A stretch of 6,168 bases of DNA from Acidocella sp. 35-58-6 (GTDB lineage Bacteria; Pseudomonadota; Alphaproteobacteria; Acetobacterales; Acetobacteraceae): assembly GCA_002281005.1 (NCBI GenBank), contig NCFD01000080.1, positions 1 through 6,168 of the forward strand, in the 5' to 3' direction. Of the stretch, positions 1-5,456 are shown one piece after another. The first letter of the stretch is position 1. The number at the start of each line of letters is the position of its first letter. The notes under the pieces were generated by a model, which searched no databases, was not told the origin of the DNA, and saw only the letters and a list, made by a program, of their open reading frames with translations. The position numbers were made by a program, and so were the translations under genes.

Positions 1-108
1 TTCCAGCACCGCAAACGAGCGCTGAAACACATTTACCTTCAACCGGTCATCCGGCTCCACGGTAGATTTAGCGTCGGTGGTATCCAGGGCGGTCTCAGAC
101 GATTTCAT
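1..108 (-). CDS. IclR-family transcriptional regulator, N-terminal fragment
   Basis: Only the first 36 codons lie in the window; the gene continues beyond base 1. After a polar N-terminal tail rich in Asp, Ser and Thr, the peptide reads VNVFQRSFAVLE. This is the typical opening of IclR-family regulators, where a V-x-x-x-x-R-x-F/L-x-V/I-L-E segment leads into the winged helix-turn-helix. The DNA-binding and effector domains are outside the window, so the family call rests on this short motif. The start is taken as ATG at 108-106; an in-frame GTG at 120-118 would add four residues, and neither has a strong Shine-Dalgarno sequence. It lies downstream of xsc on the same strand but has its own promoter and is separated by a terminator-like structure. 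IclR regulators beside isethionate genes have been called iseR, so control of the divergent xsc/transporter region is a reasonable inference. Confidence 0.7.
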   Translation of the reverse strand, partial: MKSSETALDTTDAKSTVEPDDRLKVNVFQRSFAVLE

Positions 109-142
109 TTGTAATTTCACCCAGTGAGAAAGGCGTATTCAA

Positions 143-170
143 ATCTTAATAATTTCCTCCAGCCTGTCAA
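143..170 (-). promoter_or_regulatory. Sigma70-type promoter for the IclR-family gene
   Basis: On the minus strand there is a perfect -35 hexamer TTGACA (170-165), a 16-bp spacer, and a -10-like TAAGAT (148-143, four of six consensus matches). Transcription would begin near base 136, about 28 bases before the ATG at 108. The position just upstream of the regulator and downstream of the xsc terminator suggests the regulator is transcribed independently. A TGAGA element at 125-129 lies just downstream of the predicted start and could serve autoregulation. Confidence 0.55.
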
Positions 171-207
171 GAATACTCGCTGAGCAAGGCAAAAGGTCTC
201 ATCTAGC

Positions 208-278
208 AATAAAAAACCTGTAACCAGCCGGTATGGCAGGGTTGGCACCTTTCGGCCCCAACCCCACCGTCCGGTTAC
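208..278 (-). terminator. Intrinsic terminator-like structure after xsc
   Basis: The structure begins immediately after the xsc stop codon. On the minus strand an outer stem pairs GTAACC (278-273) with GGTTAC (225-220). Inside it, a 7-bp stem pairs CCAACCC/GGGTTGG (plus-strand 258-264 with 239-245). This extends through one mismatch and one G-T pair to two C-G pairs closed by a GAAA tetraloop (minus strand, 253-250). A run of six T (216-211) follows the outer stem. The strong stem, GNRA loop and T-tract together suggest rho-independent termination. The several bases between the inner stem and the T-tract are atypical, so efficiency is uncertain. Confidence 0.6.
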
Positions 279-2057
279 TTACTCGGCGGCCATTTGCGGG
301 CGCATATCGGCCCGGTCAATGCCCGCTACCACCACTGGCTTCTTCATGGCATCGCGACGGAACGGCTCACCAAGCTCCTGGTTGAGAATCACCTCAATAA
401 AGGTGGTCACCCGCTGGCTCTGCAACTCACAGGCTTCCCGCAGCGCTGCGGTCAATTCAGCTTGGGTGCGCACCTGCACGCCCCGCAGCCCGCAACCCTC
501 CGCCACCTTGGCGTAGCTCAAATGCGGGTCAAGCTCGGTGCCCACGAAGTTATTGCTGTACCACAACGTCGTGTTGCGCTTCTCCGCACCCCACTGGTAA
601 TTGCGGAAGATCACCATGGTAATGCCCGGCCACTCCTCACGCCCGATCGAGCTCATTTCGCTCATTGAAATCCCAAACGCGCCGTCGCCAGCGAAGCCAA
701 TGCAGGGCACGTCCGGGTTACCAATTTTCGCGCCAATGATCGCCGGGAAGCCATAGCCGCACGGGCCAAACAGCCCTGGCGCCAAATACTTCCGCGGTTG
801 CTCAAACATCGGGTACGCATTGCCGATCGCGCAGTTATTGCCAATGTCGCTTGAGATAATCGCATCACGCGGCATCGCCGCCTGAATCGCCCGCCAGGCC
901 TGGCGGGGTGACATCCGGTCCTTGTCACGCTCACGCGCATCATGGTTCCAGGTTGTCCCTTCATCATCCTGCTCATGGTCCATGCTGGAGAGGGTCTGCA
1001 ACCAGGCTGATTTGGTCTGATGGACCAACGCCTTGCGTTCCTCGCGCCCGGCATCACCAGCGCTTGGCGAAAGCTGTGCCAGCAGGCTCTCCGCCACCAT
1101 CTTGGCATCACCGCAAATACCAACGCTCACCGGCTTGGTCAGGCCAATCCGGTCGGCGTTAATATCCACCTGAATAATCTTCGCATCCTTCGGCCAGTAA
1201 TCAATACCGTAGCCCGGCAGTGTGGAAAACGGATTCAACCGGGTACCCAGCGCCAGCACCACATCGGCCTTGGCCACCAATTCCATCGCCGCCTTCGAGC
1301 CGTTATACCCAAGCGGCCCTACGGCTAACCGATGGCTACCAATGAAGCTGTCGTTATGCTGATAGTTATTGCACACCGGCGCATCCAACCGCTCGGCCAA
1401 CGCCGCCAGCGCCGGAATCGCATTCGCCAGCACCACGCCAGCGCCTGATAAAATCACCGGAAATTTCGCCGATGACAGCAACCGCGCCGCCTCGGCAATC
1501 GCGTGCGCGCCACCGGAAGGACGCTCAAACTCCACAATCGCCGGCATCGGCACGTCGATCACCTGGGTCCAATAATCGCGCGGAATGTTAATTTGCGCTG
1601 GCGCCGAAAGCCGCTTGGCCTTCAAAATCACCCGGTTCAACACTTCAGCCACCCGCGAGGCATCGCGCACTTCTTCCTGGTAGCACACCATGTCGCGGAA
1701 CAGCGCCATCTGCTCAACTTCCTGGAACCCGCCCTGGCCGATGGTCCGGTTGGCCGCCTGCGGCGTTACCAGCAGCATCGGCGTATGGTTCCAGTAGGCG
1801 GTTTTAATCGCGGTCACGAAGCCGGTCACGCCGGGGCCGTTCTGGGCAATCGCCATCGCAATCTTGCCGGTCGAGCGCGTATAGCCATCGCAGATCAAGC
1901 CGCCATTGGTCTCATGCGCCACATCCCAGAAGGTAATTCCGGCCTGCGGAAATAAATCAGAAATCGGCATAAAGGCCGACCCAATAATGCCAAAGGCATG
2001 TTCAATCCCATGCCGCTGCAAAACTTTCACAAATGCTTCTTCAGTCGTCATTTTCAT
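279..2057 (-). CDS. xsc: Sulfoacetaldehyde acetyltransferase (Xsc), ThDP-dependent
   Basis: Xsc (EC 2.3.3.15) converts sulfoacetaldehyde and phosphate to acetyl phosphate and sulfite. It is the desulfonating step in cytoplasmic breakdown of taurine, isethionate and related C2 sulfonates. The 592-residue product has the usual length and three-domain ThDP architecture. The N-terminal pyrimidine-binding domain carries the cofactor-activating Glu at E49 (AHE), followed by QNGPGVTGF and AYWNHTP. The central domain includes GPLGYNGSKAAMELV and LGTRLNPFSTLPGYG. The C-terminal pyrophosphate domain has GDG (457-459) and closes with N486 in FRNYQWGAEKRN. The tail ELGEPFRRDAMKKPV is characteristic of Xsc and argues against acetolactate synthase or glyoxylate carboligase, which lacks this Glu. 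The start is the ATG at 2057-2055, which follows an AAGGGGAGAG ribosome site and gives the family N-terminus MKMTTEEAF; the open frame extends 12 codons further upstream with no such support. It is divergent from the transporter gene, implying shared control. No pta lies beside it in this window. Confidence 0.93.
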   Translation of the reverse strand: MKMTTEEAFVKVLQRHGIEHAFGIIGSAFMPISDLFPQAGITFWDVAHETNGGLICDGYTRSTGKIAMAIAQNGPGVTGFVTAIKTAYWNHTPMLLVTPQAANRTIGQGGFQEVEQMALFRDMVCYQEEVRDASRVAEVLNRVILKAKRLSAPAQINIPRDYWTQVIDVPMPAIVEFERPSGGAHAIAEAARLLSSAKFPVILSGAGVVLANAIPALAALAERLDAPVCNNYQHNDSFIGSHRLAVGPLGYNGSKAAMELVAKADVVLALGTRLNPFSTLPGYGIDYWPKDAKIIQVDINADRIGLTKPVSVGICGDAKMVAESLLAQLSPSAGDAGREERKALVHQTKSAWLQTLSSMDHEQDDEGTTWNHDARERDKDRMSPRQAWRAIQAAMPRDAIISSDIGNNCAIGNAYPMFEQPRKYLAPGLFGPCGYGFPAIIGAKIGNPDVPCIGFAGDGAFGISMSEMSSIGREEWPGITMVIFRNYQWGAEKRNTTLWYSNNFVGTELDPHLSYAKVAEGCGLRGVQVRTQAELTAALREACELQSQRVTTFIEVILNQELGEPFRRDAMKKPVVVAGIDRADMRPQMAAE

Positions 2058-2064
2058 CGGATTT

Positions 2065-2074
2065 CTCTCCCCTT
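2065..2074 (-). promoter_or_regulatory. Ribosome binding site that fixes the xsc start
   Basis: The minus strand reads AAGGGGAGAG, with the GGAG core at 2070-2067, nine bases before the ATG at 2057. This strong Shine-Dalgarno sequence lies inside the longer open frame that begins at 2093. It therefore favours the MKMTTEEAF start over the upstream ATGs. Confidence 0.8.
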
Positions 2075-2240
2075 GATAAACCATCCGCCGCAAAGCGCGT
2101 TCAACATGCCAGAGCCGGACCGCTCAGACCGCGCTCTATGGGCGGCAGCCTTAATATAATTCCTGCGGATGATCAAGCCTTCTCACCAGCCAAGAATTTT
2201 TATATCAAAATTTGAGAGTTTGTTGCACCGCACCCTATGG

Positions 2241-2254
2241 AAACTGCGGAGTTT
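2241..2254. repeat. Small inverted repeat AAACT-GCGG-AGTTT
   Basis: Perfect 5-bp arms AAACT (2241-2245) and AGTTT (2250-2254) flank the four bases GCGG. It is in the middle of the divergent region, so a protein-binding site is more likely than a transcript hairpin. Short repeats like this also arise by chance in AT-rich DNA. Confidence 0.4.
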
Positions 2255-2309
2255 GCGCTTTTGCCGCGCAGAATGGTTAATAAAATCTCATTTACCGATA
2301 TGTTCTATC

Positions 2310-2338
2310 TATACATTCCCGCAATAGCTGATTATGCT
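2310..2338 (+). promoter_or_regulatory. Candidate promoter for the transporter-dehydrogenase operon
   Basis: TATACA (2310-2315, four of six matches to TTGACA) and TATGCT (2333-2338) are separated by 17 bp. A TG two bases before the -10 (2329-2330) is offset by one or two positions from a true extended -10. The predicted start near 2345 would place the inverted repeat at 2371-2389 just downstream of the transcription start, where a bound repressor could block transcription. An alternative pair is TTGCGC (2253-2258) with TTAATA (2277-2282), spacer 18. Both are weak, as expected if an activator is needed. Confidence 0.25.
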
Positions 2339-2351
2339 TTTTTCACTAAAA

Positions 2352-2365
2352 CCCCACCATAGGGG
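2352..2365. repeat. Small inverted repeat CCCC-ACCATA-GGGG
   Basis: Four C (2352-2355) and four G (2362-2365) flank six bases in an otherwise AT-rich stretch. It lies directly before the larger palindrome at 2371-2389. It could be a weak leader hairpin or part of a composite binding site. Confidence 0.35.
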
Positions 2366-2370
2366 AAAAG

Positions 2371-2389
2371 ATTCTCAAAAAATGAGAAT
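2371..2389. promoter_or_regulatory. Perfect palindrome ATTCTCA-N5-TGAGAAT, candidate operator
   Basis: Perfect 7-bp arms ATTCTCA (2371-2377) and TGAGAAT (2383-2389) flank AAAAA. The 12-bp centre-to-centre spacing fits a dimeric regulator binding one face of the helix. It lies 20 bases before the ribosome binding site of the transporter gene. It has no T-tract on the plus strand, so it is not a terminator in that direction. The adjacent IclR-family protein is the obvious candidate ligand, by inference only. A 5' UTR hairpin is the alternative. Confidence 0.5.
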
Positions 2390-2408
2390 GATAATAAGTC
2401 AATAGGTC

Positions 2409-2417
2409 AAGGAAAGG
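2409..2417 (+). promoter_or_regulatory. Ribosome binding site of the MHS transporter gene
   Basis: AAGGAAAGG precedes the ATG at 2425. Its second purine block (AAAGG, 2413-2417) is seven bases from the start codon, an optimal distance. This supports the start giving the short 17-residue cytoplasmic leader usual for MHS carriers. Confidence 0.7.
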
Positions 2418-2424
2418 TCTCGTC

Positions 2425-3780
2425 ATGCAGCCAAATCGCCTTAGTGAAAGTGAAGCCAAGCGCATCCGCCGGATCGCGTTCGCCAGCGCCATCGGCACCA
2501 CCATCGAATGGTACGATTTCTTCCTCTACGGCGTGGTCGCCTCAATCGTGCTGAACCATATTTTCTTCCCGAACTTCAGCCCGCTGATCGGCACACTGCT
2601 CTCCTACACCACCTTTGCCATCGGCTTTATCGCCCGCCCGGTCGGGGGTCTCATCTTCGGCCATTTCGGCGACCGCATCGGACGCAAAACTGTCCTGATC
2701 CTCACCTTGCTCATCATGGGCGTTGCCACATTCCTTATTGGCTGCCTGCCCGGTTATTCCACCATCGGCATCGCTGCCCCCATTTTGCTGCTGCTGCTGC
2801 GCATCTTCCAGGGCATCGGCATTGGCGGTGAATGGGGCGGCGCGGTGGTCATGGCCATCGAGCACGCGCCCAAAGGCCACCGCAGCTTCTACGGCAGCTT
2901 CCCGCAGGTGGGCGTGCCCGCCGGGCTAATGACCAGCGCCGGAGCCGTCGCCTTGTTCAACCTGCTGCCGAACGACCAGTTTCTGCTGTGGGGCTGGCGC
3001 GCGGCCTTCATGCTCAGCGCCTTGCTGGTGGCTGTCGGCCTGTTCATCCGCTTACGTATCAGTGAAACACCGGAATTCCAGGCGGTGAAGGAAACCAAGC
3101 GCGAAGCCGCCGTCCCCGCTGCCATGATGTTCAAGCTCTACCCCGTTGAGGTCATCCTCACTCTGGGAGCCCGCTACATTGAAGGTGCCTGCTTCAACAT
3201 CTTCGGCGTGTTTATTTTCGCCTATGTTACCGGCACGCTGCACCTGACACGCGGCTTTGCCCTCAACGGCGTTATTATCGCTTCCGGCCTTATGATCCCG
3301 ATGATCTTCATCTACGGCGCCTACGCTGACCGCGTCGGCCTCAAGCGCATGTTTGGCACCGGCGCCTTACTGGTCGCCATCGCCACCGGCATCTCCTTCT
3401 ACGTCATGGAAACCTATGGCCGCACCACGCCAGGCTTAGTGTGGCTCGCCATCATCGTGCCGCTCTCGTTCATCTACCCCATGGTGTACGCCACCGAATC
3501 CTCACTGTTCGCCACCCAATTTGATGCCCGGGTGCGCTACTCCGGCGTTTCGTTTGCGTACCAATTCTCCGGCATCTTCGCCAGCGGCCTTACCCCTATC
3601 GTCGCCACCCTGTTGCTTGGGTATGACGGCGGCAAGCCCTGGTACATCGTCGCCTATATCGGCGTGGTGGGGCTCATCAGCTTCATCTCAGTCACCGCCA
3701 TGCGAATCCCCAACCCCAAGGTCGATGCCAACGACGCCATCCTCGACACCGTGCCGGTCTTCAGCGGGGCCGCCGATTAA
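2425..3780 (+). CDS. MHS-family MFS transporter, probable sulfonate (isethionate) importer
   Basis: This is a 451-residue inner-membrane carrier of the metabolite:H+ symporter branch of the major facilitator superfamily (the ShiA, KgtP and ProP relatives), with about 12 predicted membrane segments. Branch hallmarks in order are GTTIEWYDFFLYG (24-36) at the first helix, ARPVGGLIFGHFGDRIGRK (70-88) holding the motif A loop, RIFQGIGIGGEWGGA (126-140), GSFPQVGVPAGLM (157-169), and GWRAAF (190-195) through SETPEF (213-218) at the central loop. A degenerate second motif A, ADRVGLK, is at 301-307. Such carriers usually take up small organic acids or zwitterions with protons. Its stop overlaps the start of the GMC dehydrogenase gene (TAATG), so the two are translated together and should share a substrate. 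Next to xsc this best fits isethionate uptake, like the MFS carrier IseU described in Cupriavidus. The family call is firm; the substrate is inferred. Another sulfonate or a betaine is possible. Confidence 0.88.
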   Translation: MQPNRLSESEAKRIRRIAFASAIGTTIEWYDFFLYGVVASIVLNHIFFPNFSPLIGTLLSYTTFAIGFIARPVGGLIFGHFGDRIGRKTVLILTLLIMGVATFLIGCLPGYSTIGIAAPILLLLLRIFQGIGIGGEWGGAVVMAIEHAPKGHRSFYGSFPQVGVPAGLMTSAGAVALFNLLPNDQFLLWGWRAAFMLSALLVAVGLFIRLRISETPEFQAVKETKREAAVPAAMMFKLYPVEVILTLGARYIEGACFNIFGVFIFAYVTGTLHLTRGFALNGVIIASGLMIPMIFIYGAYADRVGLKRMFGTGALLVAIATGISFYVMETYGRTTPGLVWLAIIVPLSFIYPMVYATESSLFATQFDARVRYSGVSFAYQFSGIFASGLTPIVATLLLGYDGGKPWYIVAYIGVVGLISFISVTAMRIPNPKVDANDAILDTVPVFSGAAD

Positions 3781-5384
3781 TGCTGCCTGCTGAGACTTTT
3801 GACTACATCATCGTTGGTGCCGGGTCGGCGGGGTGCGTTCTCGCAAACCGCCTCTCCGCCGACCCCGCCAACAAAGTGCTGCTGCTTGAAGCCGGGCCGA
3901 AGGACACCTACCCCTGGATTCACATCCCGGTCGGCTACTTCAAAACCATGCATAACCCCCGCACCGACTGGTGCCTGCACACCGAACCAGACCCCGGCTT
4001 AAACGGCCGCAGCCTGGACTGGCCGCGCGGCCGGGTGCTGGGCGGCTCCAGTTCGATCAACGGCTTGCTGTATATCCGTGGCCAGGCGGAGGACTACGAC
4101 CATTGGGCCAGCCTCGGCTGCACCGGCTGGGGCTATGCCGATGTGCTGCCCTTGTTCAAACGCGCCGAGGACCAGGAGCGCGGCCCCAGCCAGTATCACG
4201 GCACCGGCGGCCCGCTCGCCGTCTCCGACATCCGCGCAAAGCGCAACATTTGCGACGCCTACATCGAAGCCGCCGGCGCCTTGCAAATTCCCGCCAATAA
4301 CGACTTCAACGGTGCTACCCAGGAAGGGGCGGGGTATTTCCAGCTCACCGCCCGCAACGGCCTGCGCTGCAGTGCTGCTGTCGGCTACCTGCGCCCGATC
4401 AAAAACCGCGCGAATTTACGCATCGTTACCAACGCCCTGGTCAAACGCATCATCATTGAGGACCGCACCGCCACCGGCATCGCCTATGAGGTGGGCGGCC
4501 AGAGCTTTACCGCTCATGCGGCGGGCGAAGTTATCCTCTCCGCCGGTGCCATCCATTCACCGCATTTGCTCGCCCTCTCCGGCGTCGGCCCGGCGGCGGA
4601 CCTCACGCAGGCGGGCATCGAGGTGATCGAAAACCTCCCTGGTGTCGGTGGCAATTTGCAGGACCATCTGCAAGCCCGCGCCATCTATGCCAGCACAGTG
4701 CCCACCCTCAACAACGAGGTGAACAACCCGTTCCTGAAAGCCCGCATCGGCCTGCAATATATCTTCAACCGCAGCGGCCCGATGGCGATGGGTGTCAGCC
4801 AGGTGTGCATATTTGCCCGCACCAGTCCGGACCTAACCCGGCCCGACATTCAATTCCACATCCAGCCGGTTTCCACCGACGCGCCGGGCAAAGGCCTGCA
4901 CCGCTACGCCGCCTTCACCGCCTCGGTCTGTCAGTTGCGCCCGGAAAGCCGCGGCTGGCTGAAATTCACCTCACCCGATGCACGCACCCAGCCTGCCATC
5001 CACCCTAATTACCTCGCCACGCCAACCGACCAGCAAACCATCGTCGCGGGCGTCAAACTCTCCCGCCGCCTCGCCGCCACCCCACCGCTGTCGCAATATG
5101 TCAAAGGTGAGCTGGTGCCGGGGCCGCAGGTACAAACCGATGCCGCGTTGCTGGAGTCCATCCGCAACACCGCCACCACCATCTACCACCCGGTCGGCAC
5201 CTGCAAAATGGGCATCGATGAGCTGTCAGTGGTAGACCCGCGCCTACGCGTACGCGGCATTCGTAACCTGCGCGTGGCGGATGCCTCCATCATGCCGGTC
5301 ATCCCATCGGGCAACACCAACGCCCCCGCCATCATGGTCGGCGAGAAAGCCGCCGACATGATCCTTCAGGATGTCCGGGCCTAA
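3780..5384 (+). CDS. GMC-family FAD alcohol dehydrogenase, probable isethionate dehydrogenase (IseJ-like)
   Basis: This 534-residue flavoprotein belongs to the glucose-methanol-choline family, with the length and layout of choline dehydrogenase BetA. The N-terminal FAD Rossmann motif is GAGSAG (13-18), ending in the ribose-binding acid LLLEAGP (E37). GMC signature 1 is GRVLGGSSSIN (84-94) with RG at 100-101. Signature 2 is GAIHSPHLLALSGVG (256-270). The catalytic His is in HPVGTCKMG (H470), and the partner Asn, probably N514, is in GNTNAPA (511-517). There is no signal peptide. The start overlaps the transporter stop by one base and has no strong ribosome site of its own, suggesting translational coupling. 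Similar sequences are routinely labelled choline dehydrogenase, but no betaine aldehyde dehydrogenase is visible and xsc lies across the promoter. Oxidation of isethionate to sulfoacetaldehyde, feeding Xsc, is therefore the better proposal, as for membrane-associated IseJ of Cupriavidus necator. The GMC family is certain; the substrate is inferred. Confidence 0.87.
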   Translation: MLPAETFDYIIVGAGSAGCVLANRLSADPANKVLLLEAGPKDTYPWIHIPVGYFKTMHNPRTDWCLHTEPDPGLNGRSLDWPRGRVLGGSSSINGLLYIRGQAEDYDHWASLGCTGWGYADVLPLFKRAEDQERGPSQYHGTGGPLAVSDIRAKRNICDAYIEAAGALQIPANNDFNGATQEGAGYFQLTARNGLRCSAAVGYLRPIKNRANLRIVTNALVKRIIIEDRTATGIAYEVGGQSFTAHAAGEVILSAGAIHSPHLLALSGVGPAADLTQAGIEVIENLPGVGGNLQDHLQARAIYASTVPTLNNEVNNPFLKARIGLQYIFNRSGPMAMGVSQVCIFARTSPDLTRPDIQFHIQPVSTDAPGKGLHRYAAFTASVCQLRPESRGWLKFTSPDARTQPAIHPNYLATPTDQQTIVAGVKLSRRLAATPPLSQYVKGELVPGPQVQTDAALLESIRNTATTIYHPVGTCKMGIDELSVVDPRLRVRGIRNLRVADASIMPVIPSGNTNAPAIMVGEKAADMILQDVRA

Positions 5385-5445
5385 CAGCGAATTTCGCCCT
5401 CGCGCAATTCTGGTTTATCCCCATCTGCAAACCCATTAGCCTTGC

Positions 5446-5450
5446 AAGGA
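5446..5450 (+). promoter_or_regulatory. Ribosome binding site of the hyi-like gene
   Basis: AAGGA ends six bases before the ATG at 5457. The gap from the dehydrogenase stop (5385-5456) shows no T-tailed hairpin. The gene can therefore be read from the same transcript, although it has its own ribosome site, unlike the coupled pair upstream. Confidence 0.7.
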
Positions 5451-5456
5451 CCAACT

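Larger units (their letters stand above)
2058..2424. promoter_or_regulatory. Divergent control region between xsc and the transporter gene
   Basis: These 367 bases have no credible gene and are clearly more AT-rich than the flanking genes, most of all from 2195 to 2410. They must hold the promoters for xsc (leftward) and the transporter operon (rightward). Small inverted repeats occur at 2205-2215 (TCAAA-A-TTTGA), 2241-2254, 2352-2365 and 2371-2389. TGAGA or its complement TCTCA occurs at 2181-2185, 2213-2217, 2286-2290, 2373-2377 and 2383-2387, more often than chance would predict. A regulator such as the adjacent IclR protein probably binds here, but which repeat is the operator cannot be decided from sequence. 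I found no convincing -35/-10 pair for xsc; a TATAAA on the minus strand (plus-strand tttata, 2198-2203) is the best -10-like element. Confidence 0.7.

Noticed and set aside
294..1955. Plus-strand open frames opposite xsc (for example 294-668 and 1503-1955)
   Set aside because: They lie antisense inside a clearly conserved enzyme gene, give low-complexity His/Arg/Pro-rich products with no recognisable domain, and lack ribosome sites. They are by-products of GC-rich codon use.
279..2057. Glyoxylate carboligase (gcl), suggested by the nearby hyi-like gene
   Set aside because: Gcl lacks the catalytic Glu present here at E49. The tail FRRDAMKKPV and the QNGPGVTGF, YWNHTP and GPLGYNGSKA segments are Xsc features.
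2058..2093. Twelve-codon N-terminal extension of Xsc
   Set aside because: The extension overlaps the strong AAGGGGAGAG ribosome site and adds residues not found in the family, whose N-terminus matches MKMTTEEAF.
2033..2215. Small plus-strand frame of 60 codons in the divergent region
   Set aside because: It begins antisense inside xsc, runs through the xsc ribosome site and shows no ribosome site or recognisable protein motif.
192..2421. Direct match AAAGGTCTC at 192-200 and 2413-2421
   Set aside because: Two nine-base matches far apart, one of them part of the transporter ribosome site. This is probably coincidence, apart from the TCTCA overlap in the first copy, which is covered in the motif finding.
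2542..3243. Minus-strand open frames opposite the transporter gene
   Set aside because: Their products are compositionally odd (Gln/Asp/Ala-rich), match no family I recognise, and are fully covered by the well-supported MHS transporter frame.
3780..5384. Choline dehydrogenase (betA) as the function of the GMC gene
   Set aside because: The family similarity is real, but no betB, betI or choline transporter is visible and the neighbourhood concerns sulfonate breakdown. It is kept as an alternative only.
5387..5397. Palindrome GCGAA-T-TTCGC after the dehydrogenase gene as a terminator
   Set aside because: The stem is at most four or five pairs with a tiny loop and no following T-tract, so it is not a credible terminator.
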